Assembly (NCBI GenBank): GCA_022649135.1
Contig: JALCNP010000004.1
Span: 1 to 64,000 of the forward strand
From: Bifidobacterium sp.
GTDB lineage: Bacteria; Actinomycetota; Actinomycetes; Actinomycetales; Bifidobacteriaceae
Direction of reading: 5' to 3'
DNA length: 64,000 bases
A program made the translations under genes and the position numbers. The notes under the pieces are model-generated. The model was not told the DNA's origin. It saw only the letters and a list, made by a program, of their open reading frames with translations, and did no database searches. Below are positions 58,737-64,000 of the stretch, piece by piece (positions within the stretch are counted from its first letter, which is position 1; the number at the start of each line of letters is the position of its first letter).

Positions 58737-59756
58737 ATGAATGCAGTGAAATCAATAAGCCGTGGTCTCTCCCGATATTTTACCCTGTTCGTCATAGTCG
58801 TGGCGGTGTTCTCCTTCTTCGTCCCGCAGGTCGGCACGGCGGTGGCCCATTACACGTCCTACCTGCTGATGGTCGTCATTTTCGGCATGGGCCTGAACCT
58901 CACCATCGATGATTTCAAGCGCATAGGCAAGCACCCCCTCCCGGTCATTCTGGGAACTGTCGCGCACTATGTGATCATGCCGCTTATCGCACTTCTGCTC
59001 GTCACCATCTTCCACCTTGACGGTGCGGCCGCCGCAGGAGTGATCCTCGTTGGCTGCTGCCCCTCCGGAACATCCTCCAACGTCATGGCGTTCCTCGCCG
59101 GCGGTGACGTCGCGCTCGACGTCTCCATCGGCATTCTGTCGACGCTTCTGGCACCGATCATGCTGCCGCTACTCGTGTCCGTGCTCGCCGGCAAGTACGT
59201 GGACGTGCCTTTCGCATCGATGTTTCTCAACACAGCGGAGATCGTGCTGATCCCCATCATGCTCGGCGTGCTCATTCACACGTTCTTCAAAGACAGAGTC
59301 GACAAAGTGCGCGAGGCCACACCCCTGGTGTCTCAGGTGGCGATTCTGATCATCATCATGGCCGTGTTTGCTGCCAATTCGTCCGAGTTCCTCAAGCCGG
59401 AGACTCTGCTCATCATCCCTGTGGTGATGCTGCACAACCTGTGCGGGTACGGGTTGGGCTTCCTTTTCGCCAAGGCCATCAGACTCGACTATCGTCAGCA
59501 GAAGGCCATCACCTTCGAGGTCGGCATGCAGGATTCGGCGTTGGGGGCCACGCTGGCTCTGAGGTTCTTCACGCCGCAGGCGGCCATCGCCTCGACCATA
59601 TTCTCCGTATGGCACAACATTTCGGGGTCGGTGCTTTCGTCGTGGTGGGCGAACCGTGTCTCGAATGCTGCCGCGAACGGTGCCGATTCTAAGGCGGAGG
59701 GCGACAGGGTCCCCGCGGAGGCCGGCGGGAAGGTAGGCGAATCCGCATCCGTCTGA
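58737..59756 (+). CDS. Bile acid:sodium symporter family (BASS) protein
   Basis: The 339-residue membrane protein has nine to ten hydrophobic segments and the BASS family signature GCCPSGTSSNVMAFLAGGDVAL (about residue 102-123, read in part), with FEVGMQDSALGATLAL (about 262) forming the second crossover. Members carry bile acids, pantothenate, pyruvate or other organic anions with sodium. In gut bifidobacteria related proteins have been linked to cholate. A short, poorly conserved Ala/Gly/Glu-rich tail ends the protein. The ribosome-binding site (AAAGG) is rather far from the ATG, and the gene stands alone. The substrate is not determined. Confidence 0.88.
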   Translation: MNAVKSISRGLSRYFTLFVIVVAVFSFFVPQVGTAVAHYTSYLLMVVIFGMGLNLTIDDFKRIGKHPLPVILGTVAHYVIMPLIALLLVTIFHLDGAAAAGVILVGCCPSGTSSNVMAFLAGGDVALDVSIGILSTLLAPIMLPLLVSVLAGKYVDVPFASMFLNTAEIVLIPIMLGVLIHTFFKDRVDKVREATPLVSQVAILIIIMAVFAANSSEFLKPETLLIIPVVMLHNLCGYGLGFLFAKAIRLDYRQQKAITFEVGMQDSALGATLALRFFTPQAAIASTIFSVWHNISGSVLSSWWANRVSNAAANGADSKAEGDRVPAEAGGKVGESASV

Positions 59757-60704
59757 CCTGGTGGCGCATGTGTGATTGCGCGGGGGATCGTGGCGCGTAG
59801 CGTATACGCACCCGCGTGCGTTACAGATTCGCGGGTGTCGGACAGGGCCGAGAAGTGGACAGATCCCGTGCTTTTTTCGGAGTGGGTCGAGGATCAGGGG
59901 GGCGTCCCCGGTAGTGCGACTACTGTTCGGATGTGGGACGTCCGATGTCGAGACGGGTTCCGCAGGCATCGATGACGGTGTGGTCGTGCGTGGTCATCGC
60001 CACCCACGACGACATGTTGAGCGAGAGCTGCGACGAGACTTTTGACGTGGAGGAGCACAGCACCAATCGCCGGCGCCTGGACCTGGAACAGTATCTCAAC
60101 ACGTTGCAACACCAATAGGACGACGCCGGCAAGAGTGTCGACCTACGATCGGCTATTGCGTGTAAATCCGCTCATTTCACCATTTCGGATATGACTTCGG
60201 ACGGCCTCTTTGCCGGGGCTCCCACAATTATCTTCGAACGGCCTCGACGGCATCAACTGATTAAGTTGTGTGCTCTGACGTTTTAAAACCGCCTGGAATG
60301 GACTTTACCCTCCCCGGGCTTGTTTCCAGAAGCACGTGCTTCCAGACACATGTGCCTTCCGCGCTGCCAAGGCGTTACTTCCCATCAGTGGATTCCAACT
60401 CCGCATTTCCGTCGCGGAGTGCGGCTCGGGCGTGTGCTCTTCGGCGGTTGGCTCGGGCAAGGGCCTGAGCTCCGGGTTTCGCTGTTCTCGTCAGTGTCCT
60501 GGGATGTTCTCTCACCGGCTGAGCGGTAGGGAATGAAAGGGCTATCACAACCGATGAAATCATCCATTTCTGATTGTTTTCAGTGGCTTCATGATGCCCT
60601 TATTCCCATTTCGAACGCCTGTCGGCGCTGACGAATCTACAGCGGAAAACAGCCCTAAAAGCCGTTGTTTTGACTGAGATACAGCAGGGAGCCGTAGTGG
60701 GCTT
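59757..60704. other. Degenerate region with an ABC ATPase relic and no intact gene
   Basis: This 948-base region holds the ATPase relic listed separately. Another GGTCGAGG...GGGGCGTCC fragment lies near 59885-59903, and a perfect 14-base palindrome GAAGCACGTGCTTC is at 60329-60342. Short frames on both strands lack start sites. It looks like decaying DNA of a former mobile or antimicrobial-peptide locus. Confidence 0.5.
59890..60118 (+). pseudogene. Relic of an ABC transporter ATP-binding protein (C-terminal part)
   Basis: In one frame TSDVETGSAGIDDGVV resembles the D-loop region (LDxETG) after Walker B. About 30 bases later, in another frame, CVVIATHDDMLSESCDETFDVEEH gives the switch-histidine region (VVIATHD) and the usual end of an MacB/LolD-type ATPase, with the stop at 60116-60118. 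The order and spacing fit, but a frameshift separates them and nothing upstream encodes Walker A or the signature. It is therefore a truncated, non-functional remnant. Confidence 0.6.
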
Positions 60705-61172
60705 GTGCATATGGGTGTAATGCAGAATGAGAATGGCAGGAAAATAACAGAACCCGACCAAAATGAGGCACTGCCCAGACATCATGCCACCACATTTATT
60801 CTGGTCAACATAGTACAAATAATCCTGGTACTCGGCACAGGTATGTGGCTTGCCTACACATGGTCATGGCTGTCCATCGTCATATGCGTAGTGCTGCTGC
60901 TACTCGTCGCTTTCCTCTTGAAAGTAACCGGCACCTACAAGTACTCCGATATCGGTTCAGGCGAGGTCGGCAACGTGAGTTTCCCCTATCGCTGGAGACG
61001 AGTGATGATTCTGCTATCATTCCTGCTTGTGGCATACGCAGCCGGAAGAAGCGGGATGCCCAGCGGATTATCCACTACAGGCACAGGCCTAGGATGGATG
61101 AGCGTCATCTCAGGCATCCTAGGCGCAATATCGAACATCCCACTCATCATCACGGCAGCCAAAGCCAAATAA
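60705..61172 (+). CDS. Putative four-segment membrane protein, unknown
   Basis: This frame of 155 codons encodes a protein with about four hydrophobic segments (near residues 30-50, 52-72, 97-115, 128-150) and polar ends. Nothing matches a family I know. The composition is AT-richer than the core genes. The start is uncertain: GTG at 60705, ATG at 60711 or ATG at 60720, and none has a good Shine-Dalgarno sequence. The membrane-protein character in the sense frame only and the length argue for a real gene, possibly an immunity-type protein. Confidence 0.5.
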   Translation: MHMGVMQNENGRKITEPDQNEALPRHHATTFILVNIVQIILVLGTGMWLAYTWSWLSIVICVVLLLLVAFLLKVTGTYKYSDIGSGEVGNVSFPYRWRRVMILLSFLLVAYAAGRSGMPSGLSTTGTGLGWMSVISGILGAISNIPLIITAAKAK

Positions 61173-61444
61173 ATTACCATTAAGTTTTTCGGTGTACCAT
61201 TTACGCTGAAAACGTTATTAACAAGCCAGTAGATTTATCAGTGCACGATCGGATAGTGCACGGCACGATGATGTATTCCCTGTTGGTGTCTCTGACTTTC
61301 TTGACTGCCAATCGGCGGCGGCACTGGTGTGTCCGGCTTCTCTGCTCGCATCTTCCATGGTCATGCTCCGGAAGACAAGAGTCTTCATGGTGATGACATA
61401 GGTGCCTGGTTATATGGTTGATATATTTATGGAGGGGGGGAAAT

Positions 61445-61936
61445 ATGATTGGGGAAAGACGTGGGCCTCACCGGGTCATCGTAATCGTTCTCATACTAGT
61501 GATCGCCTTGTTCTCGGGCGTGATGCTGTATCCGAGGGTGTACGAGAACATGACCGGATACACACTGTTCCAGCCCGCGGTGGACACCGCGCACACCGAT
61601 ATACGGATACCCGACTCGTCCCTGTTCAGCCGACGCCTCCTGGACCGCGGAGCCAGGCATATAGAAAACGATGTCTCGTTCATGCGGGGCTGCGCAATCA
61701 CCCGCATCAGTTATTCCGGAGACGATTTCGCCGGGAGTCGGGCCTCCGGAGGGAAACGGATTCTGGATAGGCGTGGCAGCGAGGCGAAGTTCCTCATGTC
61801 ATACCGGTGCTCCACCTTCAACGAGCGAACATCTTCAATGTCGCCATCTGACACCTATGTGTATCTATTGACATACGATCCACAACAATCACAGGATGGC
61901 ACCGGCTGGGTCACCACCGATCACGGCAACGGATGA
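61445..61936 (+). CDS. Putative single-pass membrane-anchored protein, unknown
   Basis: The 163-residue product starts with a basic stretch (MIGERRGPHR) and a hydrophobic segment (about residues 12-33: IVIVLILVIALFSGVMLY). A polar extracytoplasmic domain with two cysteines (CAITRIS, YRCSTF; about 82 and 120) follows and could form a disulphide. GGAGGGGGG lies 5 bases before the ATG at 61445, so the start is well supported. I recognise no family. Its neighbours are also unknown small genes in a region of mixed composition. Confidence 0.55.
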   Translation: MIGERRGPHRVIVIVLILVIALFSGVMLYPRVYENMTGYTLFQPAVDTAHTDIRIPDSSLFSRRLLDRGARHIENDVSFMRGCAITRISYSGDDFAGSRASGGKRILDRRGSEAKFLMSYRCSTFNERTSSMSPSDTYVYLLTYDPQQSQDGTGWVTTDHGNG

Positions 61937-62120
61937 GCTTGTCGCGAAGCCCATCGGGCATAACCTCATCGTCGATGACGACACCACGTTTCTGAAGATT
62001 GTTCAGGCCGGTTGGCCCGCGATGGAGCCGGCGATCGGATCATTTCGAGGGTTCGTGGCAAAGGGTTCGTGGATTGCATGAGTTCGGGAGCAATGGTGCC
62101 GCGATGCTCAGCGGCTCTTC

Positions 62121-62540
62121 TTGAGCACATGGGTTCCTGACGCCGTCAGGGAGCGGGTCCTCAAGGAGATCGTCGACTACGCAAAGGATGCCGACGCGCC
62201 GACTATGGAAGACGCCATCCGCTACGCATTGAGCAAGGACTACGCGTTCGCTGATGAGGGCTTCCGGCTCTTCATCGACGCGCATGTCGACGTGGCACTG
62301 GTGATCGACGCGCTGGGCCCGAGTTGCGAGAGCATGGGTGTATCCAGGGTCGAGACGATTCTGAACATGCTCCCCGACGAGTATGCGGGTTTGACGACGG
62401 CAGGCAGGGACCACCCGAAGCTGTCGGATACACGAGGCAACCTTATTCTTCTGGAGTATCGAGAAAAACATGGGAAAGTGACCTCATTCACCGTAAAAGG
62501 AAATACGATACGTGTGAACAAGCACTACCCGCCCCGGTGA
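62121..62540 (+). CDS. Hypothetical protein, possibly 5'-truncated
   Basis: This 139-codon frame from TTG encodes a soluble, helix-rich, acidic protein (MSTWVPDAVRERVLKEIVDY...) with a basic C-terminal beta-like end TSFTVKGNTIRVNKHYPPR. There is no Shine-Dalgarno sequence before the TTG. The same frame, interrupted by one TGA at 62079-62081, continues upstream through a protein-like stretch (PIGHNLIVDDDTTFLKIVQA) to about 61896. It may be the end of a longer gene broken by that stop. No family is recognised. Confidence 0.42.
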   Translation: MSTWVPDAVRERVLKEIVDYAKDADAPTMEDAIRYALSKDYAFADEGFRLFIDAHVDVALVIDALGPSCESMGVSRVETILNMLPDEYAGLTTAGRDHPKLSDTRGNLILLEYREKHGKVTSFTVKGNTIRVNKHYPPR

Positions 62541-62747
62541 GAAAAGCAGTGGACGACCGTTCCCCGGACCGACAGCGCTCTTGCATGGCTTGGATGAGTC
62601 TTCCTCGACATCGGAGAGCCGAGCGGCATACTCTTGCCATATGGCCCCGTAGGTAAATAGGGCGGTATGCACGGTGGCGGTAGATCGTTGCGCGCACATG
62701 GCCGCCGCAAAATGTTCGTTGATTATTACATTCTTAGTATGTTGCGA

Positions 62748-62763
62748 TATCATTACACTGATA
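62748..62763. promoter_or_regulatory. Candidate HipB operator upstream of hipBA
   Basis: TATC-ATTACACT-GATA is an inverted repeat with an 8-base spacer, 50 bases before hipB. E. coli HipB binds TATCC-N8-GGATA, so the half-site word is alike although the spacing of TATC and GATA is two bases shorter here. More AT-rich repeats (TTCTTAG, ATTCTAAG) surround it. Confidence 0.45.
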
Positions 62764-62812
62764 CGATGTTAGGATATTGAAACATTCTAAGGAAATATGG
62801 GAGGGAGGCCTT

Positions 62813-63229
62813 ATGGAACAGTTTGCCTCGCGGATCTTCAGCATCCATCAGATCGCCACGGTCATCAAGGACGCGCGGAACGCCCGTGGGTGGACGCAGG
62901 AGGAGCTGGCGGCGCAAACCGGTTTTTCCAGGGTCTGGATCAACCGTTTTGAGCAATCCGCTATCTCCGACCCCAGTTTCCGGCGCATCCTCACGATGTG
63001 CGATGTGCTGAGCATCGATCTGTCCGCGTCATATGCGCCGGGGAAGCAGGTACTTCCCATTAGACGGCACAGTCAACAACGTGCCAAAGGCAGCGCGTCA
63101 ACGGCCTTGGAGAGCGAGGAGCGGACTATACGGCCGCAGACCGTCAGGGAGGCAGCTGCGATTCTTGAGTCCCTTGCGCGGCGTACGGAGAATGGCACTG
63201 TGACTTCCAATGAGGAGAATAGCTTATGA
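62813..63229 (+). CDS. hipB: HipB-type antitoxin, Xre-family DNA-binding protein
   Basis: The 138-residue protein has a Cro/C1-type helix-turn-helix at about residues 15-70: IATVIKDARNARGWTQEELA, then QTGFSRVWINRFEQSAI and LTMCDVLSIDLS. The C-terminal half is longer than in E. coli HipB (88 residues) and polar. The start at 62813 follows GGGAGGGAGG. The stop overlaps the ATG of hipA (ATGA), the standard coupling. It should repress its own operon and neutralise HipA. Confidence 0.88.
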   Translation: MEQFASRIFSIHQIATVIKDARNARGWTQEELAAQTGFSRVWINRFEQSAISDPSFRRILTMCDVLSIDLSASYAPGKQVLPIRRHSQQRAKGSASTALESEERTIRPQTVREAAAILESLARRTENGTVTSNEENSL

Positions 63230-64000
63230 AACCCAAGGAACTTGTCGTGTTTCTCGAAGGCAAGCGCATCGGTGTGCTGAGCGAGGATAGCTATGGAAAA
63301 CATGTTTTCACCTATGACAAGGATGCCGAGATCGATGCACCACTGTCGCTGTCCCTGCCCCGTCGCGTGGCACCCTGGCGGGGAAAGCCGGTGGAGGCGT
63401 TCGTCGATGGCGTGCTACCCGACGACCAGGCCATGCGGCAACGCATCGCCCGCCGGTATGATGTCAATGCAGGCAACCCGTTCTCCCTGTTGACCGCCAT
63501 CGGCCTTGACTGTGCCGGGGGAGCGCAATTCGTGCCGCCGGCAGACGTGGATTCTTTTGACAAGCAAGCTTCATTACGGCCGATAACACAAGCTGAAATC
63601 AGACAGCGACTGGTATCAATTTCCGACGATCGGCAGGCGAGCTGGCAGGGCGTTGACGAGCACTGGTCATTGAACGGCGCTCAGGACAAGATCGCGTTGC
63701 GCTTTCAGAACGGCCAATGGTACGAGGCGCACGGTTCGGCCGCTACCACGCACATCATCAAACCGGGCATCCTCAGGCTGCATGAACAGGCGTTCAACGA
63801 GTACGTGTGTTTACAAGCGATAGCAGCACTGCACCTACCAGTATCCGCTTGCGAGTTCCGGGATTTCGATGGACTCCCAGCATTGGTCAGTGAGCGGTGG
63901 GACCGGAAATGGGTGACGAATCAGGACGGTGATACGGAGGTCATCCGAATCCATCAGGAGGATCTCTGTCAGGCGACGGGGCATCCGACGGCTGAGAAAT
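63226..64000 (+). CDS. hipA: HipA-type serine/threonine kinase toxin (3' end outside window)
   Basis: The first 258 codons of a HipA-like protein are present. The N-terminal subdomain (HipA_N, about residues 1-105) includes VFLEGKRIGVLSED, SLPRRVAPWRGKPVEAFVDGVLPD and GNPFSLLTAIGLDCAGGAQF. The kinase core follows with WSLNGAQDKIALRF (about 146; the SLxGAQxK motif bearing the ATP-binding lysine), THIIKPGI, HEQAFNEYVCL and the start of IHQEDLCQATG (about 246), a HipA hallmark. In E. coli HipA phosphorylates glutamyl-tRNA synthetase and causes persistence. The catalytic DxxxxN loop lies beyond the window. Confidence 0.92.
   Translation, partial: MKPKELVVFLEGKRIGVLSEDSYGKHVFTYDKDAEIDAPLSLSLPRRVAPWRGKPVEAFVDGVLPDDQAMRQRIARRYDVNAGNPFSLLTAIGLDCAGGAQFVPPADVDSFDKQASLRPITQAEIRQRLVSISDDRQASWQGVDEHWSLNGAQDKIALRFQNGQWYEAHGSAATTHIIKPGILRLHEQAFNEYVCLQAIAALHLPVSACEFRDFDGLPALVSERWDRKWVTNQDGDTEVIRIHQEDLCQATGHPTAEK

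Noticed and set aside
58511-58837. Minus-strand frame with protein-like pieces overlapping the BASS start
   Set aside because: It overlaps the start of a certain gene and lacks any recognisable domain. I kept only the repeat and G-tract observations.
1-64000. tRNA, rRNA, intact insertion sequences, prophage or integrase genes
   Set aside because: None was seen by eye. Small structured RNAs could be missed without covariance-model searches.

Overview
The window looks like the replication-origin region of a high-GC Gram-positive chromosome, most probably a Bifidobacterium or a close relative in the Bifidobacteriaceae. This rests on the classic actinobacterial order trxB ... parB-parA-rsmG-jag-yidC-yidD-rnpA-rpmH / oriC / dnaA-dnaN-recF-dciA-gyrB-gyrA-DUF3566, on the high GC content, and on the many sugar-foraging genes (GH51 arabinofuranosidase, GH2, GH3, ABC importers, LacI/AraC/RpiR regulators). 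The species cannot be fixed from the sequence alone.

Layout. 1-599 is the end of trxB. 1163-2868 is an AbrB-like regulator with an ABC exporter, followed by about 1 kb of non-coding DNA carrying a 14-bp minisatellite. 3869-10036 (minus strand) holds chromosome partitioning (parAB), ribosome maturation (rsmG), the jag-yidC-yidD membrane-insertion genes, rnpA and rpmH. Four parS sites lie in this block, two of them inside parB. DnaA boxes occur in three places: parA-rsmG, rpmH-dnaA and dnaA-dnaN; the last is the strongest oriC candidate. 10438-22566 (plus strand) is the dnaA to gyrA replication block plus two membrane proteins, and mscL follows.

From 23202 the window becomes accessory. 23202-29303 is an arabinofuranoside utilisation locus: LacI regulator, ABC importer and GH51 enzyme, with two operator-like palindromes before the GH51 gene. 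29544-36637 holds a TDT-family transporter with a divergent LysR gene, a 14-TM drug-type MFS pump, a two-component system and an AraC regulator. 36829-39678 holds a GH2 glycosidase and a TIM-barrel epimerase.

The most coherent accessory system is 39787-53524, on the minus strand in transcription order: murQ, a BadF-type amino-sugar kinase, a serine beta-lactamase-fold hydrolase (AmiE-like), NamZ (DUF1343, GH171), a five-gene oligopeptide-type ABC importer, a GNAT, NagZ and an RpiR/MurR regulator. Together these could import and dismantle peptidoglycan fragments to GlcNAc, MurNAc-6-P and finally GlcNAc-6-P plus lactate. None of the hydrolases has a visible signal peptide, so degradation should occur after uptake.

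53884-64000 is a more recombined tail: a frameshifted double GNAT, a cassette of a small secreted protein plus three membrane proteins and an ABC ATPase (55018-58395) bracketed by near-identical 22-bp repeats, a bile-acid:sodium-symporter-family protein, an ABC ATPase relic, several unknown small proteins, and a hipBA toxin-antitoxin pair running off the right edge.
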